This document shows positions 25,254-33,198 of a stretch of DNA of 64,000 nt, one piece after another. The position numbers and the translations under genes are program-made. Under the pieces are notes generated by a model that was given only the letters and a program-made list of their open reading frames with translations, did not search any database and had not been told where the DNA came from. The DNA is taken from positions 1,435,501-1,499,500 of the forward strand of contig JAURUC010000001.1 in NCBI GenBank assembly GCA_030803735.1. The letters run 5' to 3'. The stretch is from Actinopolyspora lacussalsi. Lineage in GTDB: Bacteria; Actinomycetota; Actinomycetes; Mycobacteriales; Pseudonocardiaceae. Position 1 is the first letter of the stretch. Every line of letters starts with the position of its first letter.

Positions 25254-25949
25254 ATGGCGAGGATTCTGTTCGTGATGACCGGCGCCGACCACTGGACGCT
25301 GGCCGACGGGACGCGGCATCCGACCGGCTACTGGGCCGAGGAGTTCGCCGCTCCGTACCGCGTGTTCACCGGCGCGGGACACCAGGTGGTCGTGGCCACG
25401 CCCGGCGGGGTCGTCCCACCGGTCGACCGGTCCAGCCTCGCACCGGAGGCCAACGGTGGACAGGAAAAGGCCGACCAAGTCGCCGCGACCCTGGAATCGG
25501 CCGAGGAACTGCGGCGACCGGTGCGGCTGGAGGACGTGCGGCCGGACGACTACGCGGCGGTGTTCTACCCCGGTGGTCACGGCCCCATGGAGGATCTCTC
25601 CGTAAACGCGGAGTCCGCTCGGCTGCTGACCGAGGTCCTGAACTCGGGCAAGCCGCTGGGCGTCGTCTGCCACGCCCCGGCCGCCCTGCTGGCCACCGAG
25701 GACGAGAACGGCACCAGCCCGTTCGCCGGATACCGGCTCACCGGCTTCACCAACGTAGAGGAGAAGCAGGCCGGTTTGGCCGACAAGGCGGCGTGGCTGC
25801 TGCAGGACAGGTTGGTGGCTCTCGGGGCCGAGTTCTCCGAGGGACAGCCGTGGGAGCCCAACGTGGTGGACGACCGCAACCTGCACACCGGCCAGAACCC
25901 TGCCTCCTCGGAGCCGCTGGCGGAGCGGATGCTTCCCTCGGTGAGCTGA
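25254..25949 (+). CDS. DJ-1/PfpI-family (class I glutamine amidotransferase-like) protein
   Basis: This 231-residue protein has the DJ-1/PfpI fold with nucleophile Cys139 in VVCHAPAALLA and the glutamate-containing loop YAAVFYPGGHGPMEDL. Length and the GYWAEEFAAPYRVF segment match the Hsp31/HchA-like subgroup, which act as glyoxalase III or deglycase-type enzymes against methylglyoxal. It starts at ATG 25254 and precedes an NAD-binding protein by about 100 bp; the two may be co-transcribed in a carbonyl-stress response. That link is inference. Confidence 0.9.
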   Translation: MARILFVMTGADHWTLADGTRHPTGYWAEEFAAPYRVFTGAGHQVVVATPGGVVPPVDRSSLAPEANGGQEKADQVAATLESAEELRRPVRLEDVRPDDYAAVFYPGGHGPMEDLSVNAESARLLTEVLNSGKPLGVVCHAPAALLATEDENGTSPFAGYRLTGFTNVEEKQAGLADKAAWLLQDRLVALGAEFSEGQPWEPNVVDDRNLHTGQNPASSEPLAERMLPSVS

Positions 25950-26047
25950 ACCGGCCCGGAAGGGCCCCGATGAACCGGCTCCTTGGAAACCGCGTGGACA
26001 CAGAACACGTCCGGCGGCGTCCTCGGTGTGGAAAGGAACGGTACGAC

Positions 26048-26701
26048 ATGCGTGTCGTCATAGCGGGCGGACACGGGAAGATCGCGCTGCGGTTGACCGC
26101 GCTGCTGCACGAGCGGGAAACCGAGGTCCTCGGGATGATCCGGAAATCGGAGCACGCCCCCGTTCTGGAAGCCGCGGGTGCCCGCCCGATCGAACTCGAT
26201 CTGGAGCACAGCTCCCGTGCCGAGATCACCGAGGCCCTGCGGAGTTCCGACGCGGTCGTGTTCGCCGCGGGCGCGGGCAAGGGCAGCGGAGTAGAGCGGA
26301 AGTACACGGTGGACCGTGACGGTTCGGTGTCGCTGGCGGCGGCCGCCGAGGACGCCGGAGTGCCGCGTTTCCTGCAGATCTCGACGATGGGCGCCGGACA
26401 GCCGCCGGACCCCGACGCAGGAGAGGTCTGGAAGGCCTACATCGACGCCAAGACCAGCGCCGAGCAGGACCTGCGTTCCAGAGATCTGGATTGGACCATC
26501 CTGCGCCCCGGAGCGCTGACCGACGACCCGGGAAGCGGGCTGGTGACACTCTCCGACCCGCCCGTTCCACGCGGCCGGGTATCTCGGCAGGACGTGGCCG
26601 CCGTGCTGGCGGAGCTGCTCGCCACCGGCCGGGGAAGTAGTCACACGCTCGAACTGGCCGAGGGGAGCACCCCGGTTCCGGATGCGGTCGCCGCCCTGTG
26701 A
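26048..26701 (+). CDS. NAD(P)-binding protein, atypical SDR (YwnB/NmrA-like)
   Basis: This 217-residue single-domain Rossmann protein starts MRVVIAGGHGKIALRLTALL with the dinucleotide motif GGHGKIA, then VFAAGAGKGSG and YIDAKTSAEQDLRSRDLDWTILRPGAL, as in atypical short-chain dehydrogenases that mostly bind NAD(P) as sensors or reductases. ATG 26048 has GGAAAGGAACG upstream. The longer frame running back through the DJ-1 gene is a shadow. Natural substrate unknown. Confidence 0.9.
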   Translation: MRVVIAGGHGKIALRLTALLHERETEVLGMIRKSEHAPVLEAAGARPIELDLEHSSRAEITEALRSSDAVVFAAGAGKGSGVERKYTVDRDGSVSLAAAAEDAGVPRFLQISTMGAGQPPDPDAGEVWKAYIDAKTSAEQDLRSRDLDWTILRPGALTDDPGSGLVTLSDPPVPRGRVSRQDVAAVLAELLATGRGSSHTLELAEGSTPVPDAVAAL

Positions 26702-26802
26702 GCTCCCGTAGTATCGGGTCGGTCGTTAGTCGGCAGCGCGCTACTGATCGAAGTTTTCCGGTCGGGTTGTCGGGCCGCTCGGTTGGCGGAACCTCCCGCT
26801 GG

Positions 26803-26864
26803 CTCTCGCTCCGGGAGGCCCGACATCGGGTAGGTAACACAACGTCGGGCCTTCCTCGCGAGAG
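26803..26864. terminator. Long inverted repeat, probable terminator or attenuator
   Basis: CTCTCGC..GGGAGGCCCGAC (26803-26824) pairs with GTCGGGCCTTCC..GCGAGAG (26844-26864), giving about 18-19 paired positions in a 21-22-bp imperfect stem with a 19-nt loop. It lies 100 bp after the NAD-binding gene and 150 bp before the alcohol dehydrogenase. Read-through control or simple termination are both possible. Confidence 0.5.
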
Positions 26865-27011
26865 CGCGACGCGGGAGAACCCGCGGGCGGTCGAGCCGGT
26901 GACGTGGCTCCCGTGCTTCGGAACCGAAAGAGCCCCGCGTCCCTCGACAACACGACAAGCAAGCATCAGTAAGCTGGCCGCGACAGCCGGAGCGGTTCTT
27001 GAGGGGCAGTG

Positions 27012-28058
27012 ATGCGCGCTGTTGTGTTCGACGAGTTCGGGATCACCCCGGAGGTGCGCAATGTCCCCGAGCCACGGGTAGCACCGGACGGGGTGGTCGT
27101 AGCGGTCGAGGCCACCGGGTTGTGCCGCAGTGACTGGCACGCCTGGCGGGGCCACGAACCCGACGTCACCCCGCCGCACGTGGCCGGTCACGAGCTGGCC
27201 GGGCGCCTCGTCGAGGTCGGTTCCTCGGTGCGCGGCTGGCACCCCGGTGACCGGGTCACCGTGCCGTTCGTCTGCGCCTGCGGCACCTGCCACCAGTGCG
27301 CCACCGGAAACCAGCAGGTCTGCGAGTACCAGTTCCAGCCCGGCGCCACCCACTGGGGCTCGTTCGCCGAGCGGGTGGCCGTGCCCCGGGCAGAGACGAA
27401 CCTCGTGGCGCTGCCGGACGAACTGCCCGCCACCTCGGCCGCCGCGCTCGGCTGCCGGTTCGCCACCGCCTTCCGGGCGGTGCTGCGGCAGGGGGCGGTG
27501 CGCGCGGGCCAGTGGGTCGCGGTGCACGGCTGCGGCGGCGCGGGAGTCTCGGCGGTGGCGATCGCAGCGGCAGCCGGCGCCCGGGTGGTGGCCGTCGACC
27601 TCTCCGATGCGGCGCTGCGGCTCGCCGCCGAGCTGGGCGCGGAACACACCGTGAACGGAAACCGCACTCCTGACACGGCCGAGGCGGTCCGGGAACTCAC
27701 CGGCGGGGGTGCTCACGTGTCGCTGGACTGCGTGGGGCACCCGGCCAGCTGTGCGGCTTCGATCTCCTCGCTGCGCACGCGGGGCACTCACGTGCAGCTC
27801 GGGCTGTTGCCGCCCGAACAGGGCCTGCCGCCGGTGCCGATGCACGAGGTGATCGCCCGCGAGCTGCGCGTCCTCGGCACCCACGGGCTGCAGGCCCACG
27901 AGTACCCGGAGATGCTGCGGCTGGTCACCGGATCCCACATCGACCTCGATCGGCTGATCGGGAGCAGGGTCGGGTTGGACGAGATCCCGGCCGCGCTGGT
28001 CGCGATGAACGAGGCGACGCCGCCGAGCAGCGGGATCACCGTCGCCGAGCTCGGCTGA
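27012..28058 (+). CDS. Zinc-dependent medium-chain alcohol dehydrogenase
   Basis: This 348-residue MDR protein has the catalytic zinc site (GLCRSDWHAWRGH, then GHELAG), the structural zinc Cys set in CACGTCHQCATGNQQVC, and the NAD(P) Rossmann motif VHGCGGAGVSAVAIAAAAGARVVAVD split over about residues 175-197. GAGGGG lies just upstream of ATG 27012 (GTG 27009 is adjacent). It should oxidise an alcohol or reduce an aldehyde; with the upstream DJ-1 and NAD-binding proteins it may belong to an aldehyde-handling group, but the 310-bp gap with a hairpin suggests a separate transcript. Confidence 0.94.
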   Translation: MRAVVFDEFGITPEVRNVPEPRVAPDGVVVAVEATGLCRSDWHAWRGHEPDVTPPHVAGHELAGRLVEVGSSVRGWHPGDRVTVPFVCACGTCHQCATGNQQVCEYQFQPGATHWGSFAERVAVPRAETNLVALPDELPATSAAALGCRFATAFRAVLRQGAVRAGQWVAVHGCGGAGVSAVAIAAAAGARVVAVDLSDAALRLAAELGAEHTVNGNRTPDTAEAVRELTGGGAHVSLDCVGHPASCAASISSLRTRGTHVQLGLLPPEQGLPPVPMHEVIARELRVLGTHGLQAHEYPEMLRLVTGSHIDLDRLIGSRVGLDEIPAALVAMNEATPPSSGITVAELG

Positions 28059-28115
28059 ACCGGGACTGCCGTCCTGACCGGTTGTCTCGCGGGCCCGCGT
28101 CGCAGGCCGCACCGA

Positions 28116-28778
28116 TCACGGTGCCAGCCGGAACGGCGGATACCGGTCGGTGACGAGGATCCAGGCATAGGAGATGACACGGTTGTGCCACCGACCCACT
28201 CCCACCAGGAAGTCGAACAACCCCCGCGGATGGCGACCGGTGAACACGATCGCGAACCACGCGGCCACCACGGCCACGACCGCCGCGATGTCCAGGAAGA
28301 ACAGCACGACGTAGTGCGGAACGACCAGTAACCACTTCACCAGCGGGAGCCACCGGTTGAGCGTGCGGTCCTCGGGAGCGTCGAAATCGAGGTGCACCGC
28401 TTGGTGCTCGTCGGTGGAGGGATACCGGTCGTCCAGCAGAGCCAGGTAGACGATCACCCGGTTGGTGAAGCGCAGCAGCTCGCGGTTCCAGTCGAACCAC
28501 CAGTACGGGTACTTGCGCCGAAAGAGGAGCATCAGCAGCGGCGGAACGAAGAGCATCCCACCGGCACTGGACAGCACCACCTCCGCCGATCCCTCGCCGA
28601 GTCGCATCGCCTGGCCGCCGACACTGCTCAGCAGGACGAGAATCGGCACGGCCAGAATCAACCTGAAGGCCGTGCCGACACGGTCGAGCTCCCTGTCCGG
28701 ATACTCGACGTCGAAGCGCACCGGGTGGGGCTGCCGGGCCGAACCGGCTGAACCAGTTTCCGAAGCGTCCCCACTCAC
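28116..28778 (-). CDS. DUF4389 membrane protein
   Basis: This 220-residue protein has the DUF4389 pattern: HPVRFDVEYPDRELDRVGTAFRLILAVPILV, RRKYPYWWFDWNRELLRFTNRVIVYLALLDDRYPS, and HPRGLFDFLVGVGRWHNRVISYAWILVTDRYPPF. About four hydrophobic helices are present. GTG 28778 has GGAGG six nt upstream and gives a start next to the conserved region; the frame to 28859 is an extension without support. Function unknown. It is convergent with the alcohol dehydrogenase. Confidence 0.9.
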   Translation of the reverse strand: MSGDASETGSAGSARQPHPVRFDVEYPDRELDRVGTAFRLILAVPILVLLSSVGGQAMRLGEGSAEVVLSSAGGMLFVPPLLMLLFRRKYPYWWFDWNRELLRFTNRVIVYLALLDDRYPSTDEHQAVHLDFDAPEDRTLNRWLPLVKWLLVVPHYVVLFFLDIAAVVAVVAAWFAIVFTGRHPRGLFDFLVGVGRWHNRVISYAWILVTDRYPPFRLAP

Positions 28779-29120
28779 CCCGCACCTCCACGGACCGGAG
28801 TTCCGCGCTCCACCGAAGCGGCCTCGGAAGCTCCGCACCTCCGTTGGCGGAAGGATCACCGCGTGCTCCGCACGGTGCTGCCCCCATCAGCGAAAATCGG
28901 TCCGGTCCCGACGGCCGCGTGAGCGTGACGGTACCTTCCAGCCCGCTCCTCCGCAGGATTCCGCCGCCTTGGAGGAGAGTCTCCCGATGTTCCTGCTGAC
29001 ACCCGTCGAGATCGTCCGAGCGGTACTGCCGGAGCAGAGCGAGCGGGGAGACGGCGCCTTCCTCCTGACCACCGGAATCACAGCAGTTCACACCATGCCG
29101 GATCAGCTCGTTCCCGGCGC
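28779..29120. other. Gap with no convincing gene
   Basis: This 342-bp gap between DUF4389 and the small-gene operon holds short ORFs on both strands. One plus-strand ORF (28987-29226) has GGAGG upstream but runs antisense over the 47-residue gene and shows no family signal. I see nothing firm here. Confidence 0.4.
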
Positions 29121-29264
29121 TCACAGCCGTTCCAGTCCATCGAGGATCCGTTCCAGCAGTGAGTGCGGCACCGTGGTTCGTTTCCTCGGTGGTTCGTGCA
29201 GCTCGCCGGAGAAGGCGGGGACGTAGCCGCGTAAGCGGTTCGGCTCGCGGGGCTGTCTGGTCAC
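29121..29264 (-). CDS. Very small protein, third gene of a three-gene operon
   Basis: This 47-residue ORF (VTRQPREPNRLRGYVPAFSG at its start, SLLERILDGLERL at its end) starts at GTG 29264, overlapping the stop of the preceding gene by GTGA. It is basic with a likely amphipathic C-terminal helix. Translational coupling to the upstream gene argues that it is real. Function unknown. Confidence 0.5.
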   Translation of the reverse strand: MTRQPREPNRLRGYVPAFSGELHEPPRKRTTVPHSLLERILDGLERL

Positions 29265-29557
29265 TGTTCCCCCTCGGCGCTGCCGGTGTCCGATTGCTCG
29301 GGGCTCGCGGTGCGCGGCTGTTCGGTACTTCCGGTGTCTGACTGTTCGGCGATCAGGAGTTCGGTGCAGTCCGGGCAGGTGGGAGCTTGGAACCAGTCGA
29401 GTTCGCTGGGTTTGGCCATGGCGCAGGACTTGCCGCACACCGAGGTGTCGGAGGCTCGGCCGTCCCAGTACTTGCCCCGGAAGGCGTGCCGGTGCCACTT
29501 GAACCCTGTCCTGTCCGGCACGGGCAGCCAGTAGTGCTGTCGTTCGGTGGTTTCCAT
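29261..29557 (-). CDS. Small Cys-rich (zinc-ribbon-like) hypothetical protein
   Basis: This 98-residue protein starts METTERQHYWLPVPD and has two Cys pairs (SVCGKSC and PTCPDC) that could bind zinc, then a Ser/Glu/Thr-rich repetitive tail (EQSDTGSTEQPRTASPEQSD). AAGGGA overlaps the end of the previous gene and sits 5 nt before ATG 29557. Similar small Cys proteins next to XRE/DUF397 genes occur in actinomycetes. Function unknown. Confidence 0.72.
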   Translation of the reverse strand: METTERQHYWLPVPDRTGFKWHRHAFRGKYWDGRASDTSVCGKSCAMAKPSELDWFQAPTCPDCTELLIAEQSDTGSTEQPRTASPEQSDTGSAEGEQ

Positions 29558-29559
29558 GA

Positions 29560-29895
29560 TTATCCCTTCCAGTTCGGCTGGGCCCGGTGGAGCTTCAGGT
29601 ACTCGGTGAAGCAGCGATCGCAGAACGGTCGGATGTGGCGCATCCGGCGGTCCTGGTAGGCGGGGGCTTCGGCGTAGTCGTGCCCGCCAAGCGTGCTCAC
29701 CCCGCCGCCCTCGGTCGGCAACGCGTCCAACGTGGCGTGCTGGTGCGTGTCGCCGTCCGGCACGAACCACGACACGACCACCCGCCCGGTCCCCTCACCG
29801 ATCTCCACGCGGCACCCCCGTTCCACGGCGGTCCAGCCCAGATCGCGGCCGGATCGCACGACACTGATCAGCCCTGGTGATTGCGCTGTGCTCAC
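29560..29895 (-). CDS. Hypothetical protein, first gene of small operon divergent from XRE
   Basis: This 111-residue protein has a beta-rich N-terminal part (GLISVVRSGRDLGWTAVERG, VVVSWFVPDGDTHQHATL) and a C-terminal CDRC in PFCDRCFTEYLKLH. It starts with GTG 29895 only about 8 nt after the predicted -10 box, so the mRNA is likely leaderless. It heads a tightly packed operon of three small genes. No family is recognised. Confidence 0.7.
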   Translation of the reverse strand: MSTAQSPGLISVVRSGRDLGWTAVERGCRVEIGEGTGRVVVSWFVPDGDTHQHATLDALPTEGGGVSTLGGHDYAEAPAYQDRRMRHIRPFCDRCFTEYLKLHRAQPNWKG

Positions 29896-29903
29896 GATCA
29901 GTT

Positions 29904-29937
29904 ACATTAGCGAACTGAAATCTTTGACTCAAGATTT
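29904..29937 (-). promoter_or_regulatory. Promoter with palindromic operator between small operon and XRE gene
   Basis: On the minus strand TTGAGT (29932-29927), 17-nt spacer and TAATGT (29909-29904) precede the leaderless GTG at 29895. AAATCTT and AAGATTT (29918-29924 and 29931-29937) form a perfect 7-6-7 inverted repeat over the -35. Next to it AGCTACGTAGCT (29947-29958) is a second perfect palindrome nearer the XRE gene. Both are candidate XRE sites. Confidence 0.6.
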
Positions 29938-30006
29938 GAACAACGCAGCTACGTAGCTCATTTAGGTGATAGTTGTGAGATAGCTGATCGACTACAGTGC
30001 TTTGCT

Positions 30007-30864
30007 ATGGCACTCGGACCAACAGCACGTAGACGACGGTTGGGCGCGCATCTTTCCGAGCTTCGCGAGAAAACAGGACTTACCGTCTCCAACGTGGGCG
30101 AGCACATGGGCGCGTCGCCGCAGACCATCCGAAACTGGGAAAAGGGCCAGGCCAGCATGAAGAAGATGGAGCTGGCCGCCCTGTTGGAACTCTACGATGC
30201 GCCCCACGAAGTTCGGCAGACTTTGGAGGACGCGCGCCGGGAGGGATCGAAGCGCAGCTGGTGGTCGACCTACCGTCTCCCCGAGTGGTTCAAGCCGTTC
30301 GTCGGTCTCGAAAGTGACGCCGCGTTGGTGTGCAATTTCGAGCAGGAACTGATCCTCGGTTTGTTGCAGACCGAGGATTACGCGCGGGCGATCCACACCT
30401 CGGGCGGACACATCACCGACCCCGAGGACGTCGAGAAACGCGTGGCCGCACGCATGGAACGGCAACGTCGCCTGTTCGACAAGGACAATCCGCTGGAGCT
30501 ACGCGCGGTGATCAGCGAGGCGGCTCTGCACCGCAAGGTGGGCGGCAGGAAGGTTTGGAGCGAACAGCTGGAGCACCTGTTGGCTCTGGCCGAACGACCG
30601 AATGTGATGTTCCAAGTCATCCCGTACGACACCGGCGCACATGCCTCGATGACATCCGGTTTCGCTGTGCTGAGCTTCGCGGAACAAACCGATCCCGACG
30701 TGGCCTACATGGATGGCCCGTTGGGTGGGCACGTGATCGAGGACAACGCTGACGTGACGCTGTTGCGGAACTTGTTCGACGAACTGCGCTCCTCGGCGAT
30801 GCCGCAGCGCGAGTCCATCGACCTGGTACGCGAGATCGCCCCGGGGAAGCCCGTGACGACGTAA
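30007..30864 (+). CDS. XRE-family regulator with DUF5753 domain
   Basis: This 285-residue protein has an N-terminal HTH (LGAHLSELREKTGLTVSNVGEHMGASPQTIRNWEKG across residues 13-48) and a C-terminal DUF5753 domain (LESDAALVCNFEQELILGLLQTEDYARAI, HASMTSGFAVLSF, VAYMDGPLGGHVIED). These regulators are usually encoded with a DUF397 protein, as here, and form toxin-antitoxin-like or developmental switch pairs (Scr1-type). No Shine-Dalgarno site precedes ATG 30007; a leaderless message is possible. Confidence 0.95.
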   Translation: MALGPTARRRRLGAHLSELREKTGLTVSNVGEHMGASPQTIRNWEKGQASMKKMELAALLELYDAPHEVRQTLEDARREGSKRSWWSTYRLPEWFKPFVGLESDAALVCNFEQELILGLLQTEDYARAIHTSGGHITDPEDVEKRVAARMERQRRLFDKDNPLELRAVISEAALHRKVGGRKVWSEQLEHLLALAERPNVMFQVIPYDTGAHASMTSGFAVLSFAEQTDPDVAYMDGPLGGHVIEDNADVTLLRNLFDELRSSAMPQRESIDLVREIAPGKPVTT

Positions 30865-30941
30865 TTCGCCCCTGCCTGGTCTCGCTAGCCTGGGACCGTA
30901 CGATGCACCTCGGCGAGATCGAGACTTCGAAAGGGGCGGCA

Positions 30942-31136
30942 ATGACAGACCTGTCGCGCGCGACGTGGCGGACAAGCTCGCGCAGCGGAAACGGTGGCAA
31001 CTGTGTTGAGGTCGCGATGACCTCCGAGGGCGTCGGTGTTCGCGACAGCAAAGACCGTGCGGCCGGTCACTTCGCAGCGGCCCCCGCGCAGTGGTCCGCC
31101 TTCATCGACGCTGTGAAGACCAACCGGTTCGACTGA
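30942..31136 (+). CDS. DUF397-domain protein
   Basis: This 64-residue protein is the classical DUF397 fold: ATWRTSSRSGNGGNCVEVAM, VGVRDSKDR and WSAFIDAVKTNRFD. It starts at ATG 30942 with AAGGGGCGG upstream, 78 nt after the XRE gene, and ends 20 nt before a strong terminator, so the two form one unit. Family members modulate the partner XRE protein. Confidence 0.95.
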   Translation: MTDLSRATWRTSSRSGNGGNCVEVAMTSEGVGVRDSKDRAAGHFAAAPAQWSAFIDAVKTNRFD

Positions 31137-31155
31137 CCACCGGTCGAACCGCATC

Positions 31156-31187
31156 GCACCCTCGGATTCGCTCCGAGGGTGCTTTTT
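31156..31187 (+). terminator. Rho-independent terminator after the XRE/DUF397 pair
   Basis: GCACCCTCGG and CCGAGGGTGC form a perfect 10-bp stem with a 7-nt loop (attcgct), followed by TTTTT. This is the clearest intrinsic terminator in the window. Confidence 0.92.
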
Positions 31188-31225
31188 CATCCCACCTGAG
31201 GGCGAGAGGTGGCACGATCACGGTC

Positions 31226-32488
31226 GTGCCCCGCAACCACCGTCTTCGACAGGCACGCGAAGCCACTCCGTCCCCGCGCACTCCGGGCGCGGGTATGAGC
31301 CGTGCCGAGCTGGCCGAGCAGGCGAATCGGTGGCTCGCTGCCAACACGGGCAGTTCGGGCGCACTGGACGCGCACGCTTTGGCCCGCTACGAGCGCGGAG
31401 CGGTGGCGCGGCCGAACAGGGATTACCGAGCGGCGTTGCGCAACGTCCTCGGGGTGACGGAGGACTCGGAGCTCGGTTTCGACCGAGCGAGCACTCCCGC
31501 TGCTCGGAGTACTCCTTCCGCACGAGCCCTGCCTGCCGACAACGCGATTTCCGAGCGGATCACAGATGCCCCGGCTGACAGTGACACGGTGAGCGAGCTG
31601 CGAGCCACGATCGAACGTCTGGTCGCGCTGGACGGCAGCCTCGGTGGCGGCGAGGTCGCTCCGCTGGCACTGCGCGCCTTCCGACGCACCCAACGCATCC
31701 TGGACACCAGGGCAGCTACCGCGCGTCAGTCGAACGTGATCTCGAAGCGACCGCGGCGGAACTCGCCGAGGTAGCGGGCTGGTGTCTGATCGACGCCGGA
31801 CGGTTCACCGAGGCGCACCGGGTCAACGCGGAAGCCCTGCGCCTGGCCGTCATAGCGGGGGACACGAGCATGGAGTGGTTCGTGATGTCCAACGACGCCC
31901 TGGTCAGCCTGTATCAGGGCAATCCGTACGGAGCACTGCGCATCGTGCGGCGCTTCAGCGAGGCGAACCTCCCCAACCGGGTAAGAGCCTTGTTCGAGAT
32001 CCGGCAGGCCCGGGCACTGGCCGCCCTCGAATCGCCAGCAGCCCTGGATGCCTTCGACAAGGCACGCTCGGAACGTCTTCGACAAGGCACGCTCGGAACT
32101 CACCGAGAGCTTCACCCACCGCGATCCCTCGTGGACCTGGTGGGTGGACCAACGAGAACTCGCGGTTCAGCGCGGCCACGTCCACGACGGACTAGGGCAC
32201 TCCCACGACGCGCTGCGCGACATGCTCGAATCCTGGGAACTCTCTCGTGGAAAAGAACACCTGCGGTGGGCCACCCATATCACGGCGGCGAACGCCCTAC
32301 GGTTGAGCCTGCGAGTGGGTGCCTGGCAGGAGGCCGAACGAGTCATCGCCGATGTACACCAGATGCTGGGAGAGGTTTCCTCGGGACGGACGGAAAGCAT
32401 CCTTCGGAGAACCGTGGCGGAGATTCCGCGGAATATCCCTTCCACCTTGTCAGGAGAACTCGAACAGATCCGCACCGAGCTGGGCTGA
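31226..32488 (+). pseudogene. Frameshifted HTH regulator with TPR-like C-terminal part
   Basis: The N-terminal part (GTG 31226; MSRAELAEQANRWLAANTG, ARYERGAVARPNRDYRAALR) is an XRE-type HTH of the tetratricopeptide-associated kind. Similarity-like continuity then jumps frame near 31705-31716 (LDT/GSYRASVERDLEATAAELAEVAGW), best explained by loss of one base. It jumps again at 32052-32099, where a 25-bp tandem duplication occurs. Deleting one copy restores AFDKARSELTESFTHRDPSW and an open frame to 32488. The two shifts together restore the original frame, but the middle third is out of frame with the start. I read it as a decayed gene; split genes or a sequencing error at the first site are alternatives. 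Confidence 0.75.
32052..32099 (+). repeat. 25-bp tandem duplication inside the broken regulator
   Basis: The 25-nt unit 32052-32076 is followed by a second copy of its first 23 nt (32077-32099), both starting CTTCGACAAGGC. Length 25 is not a multiple of three, so it shifts the frame by +1. Confidence 0.95.
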
Positions 32489-32557
32489 ACCCCGGCCGAC
32501 CAGTGTCACGCCATCGACGGGAATTCGAAATTTCTTTCACATCTGTTTTCTCGTTCG

Positions 32558-32595
32558 AAAAAAGAGGAGCCCCCTGATCGAAACCAGGGAGCCCC
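32558..32595 (-). terminator. Intrinsic terminator read on the minus strand
   Basis: On the minus strand GGGGCTCCCTG (32595-32585) pairs with CAGGGGGCTCC (32576-32566) with two G-U wobbles around an 8-nt loop, then TCTTTTTT follows. It implies a leftward transcript through the gene-free segment to its right. Confidence 0.65.
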
Positions 32596-33198
32596 GTGCT
32601 ACTTTGTATCCGCCAAGATTACAAATAGCAGTGCCGAGCGTAGCACGGAATACGCTTCCCACCACGCGCACCCCAGGCAGCGTGTGGGTAGGGCTACAAG
32701 TCCTGGCCACGGTTCACAGCCGTGCGGACCGCCGTCAGAGGGCGTGAAGTCCGCGCGTCAGGCAACGCACGATCTAGGCGAACCCGGCCGTGTCCTTGGT
32801 AAGCCCTGGCGCTCATGCTCGTGTAGCCCGGCCATCATCCCGGCAATGCGCGTAACCCCCGGCTCGGCGAGCCCTTAATCCGGCTCGCGGGGTGAAGCTC
32901 CGAAGTCACAATTCCGGTATACCGAGAAGCTTCACCTCCCCCTCGAACCCGGGAGAACTGTGTCCAACGCACCGCTCACCCGAGACCGAGGGGGGACTCG
33001 CAGCCTTACGGGTCCACGCGGGACCCGAGCCCCCGCGAAAACCCCACGAGCGGTTCCGAAAAAATCTCGGATTCCCTCGAAAGAATGGACGGCGGCCTGG
33101 TTCCGGGGTCACCAGAGGCTGTCGAGGGTCGCGGTTCGGAGTTCCCCGATGAAAGCGGTCGGATTTCGTGCTGGAACCATCGGATCTAGGGTCGGAAC
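32596..33198. other. Gene-free segment with many inverted repeats
   Basis: No protein gene is convincing in about 600 bp. Visible pairs are CCGTGCTAC/GTAGCACGG (32594-32602 and 32640-32648), TTTGTA/TACAAA (32603-32608 and 32620-32625), GGGCTACA/TGTAGCCC (32691-32698 and 32822-32829), CACGG/CCGTG near 32710, GGAC..GTCC near 32730, and GGTGAAGCT/AGCTTCACC (near 32891-32937). Ending on a minus-strand terminator, it could encode a structured RNA or be the remnant of a mobile element end. From about 32950 to 33198 I see nothing. Confidence 0.4.

Noticed and set aside
24968..25255. 95-codon minus-strand ORF before the DJ-1 gene
   Set aside because: Ends in a plausible-looking tail but has no family match or ribosome site and runs through the likely promoter of the DJ-1 gene.
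28987..29226. 79-codon plus-strand ORF with GGAGG upstream
   Set aside because: Overlaps antisense the coupled 47-codon gene and has no protein-like second half.
32684..33152. Two short plus-strand ORFs in the gene-free segment
   Set aside because: Pro/Ser/Arg-rich with no start signal; inverted repeats explain the region better.
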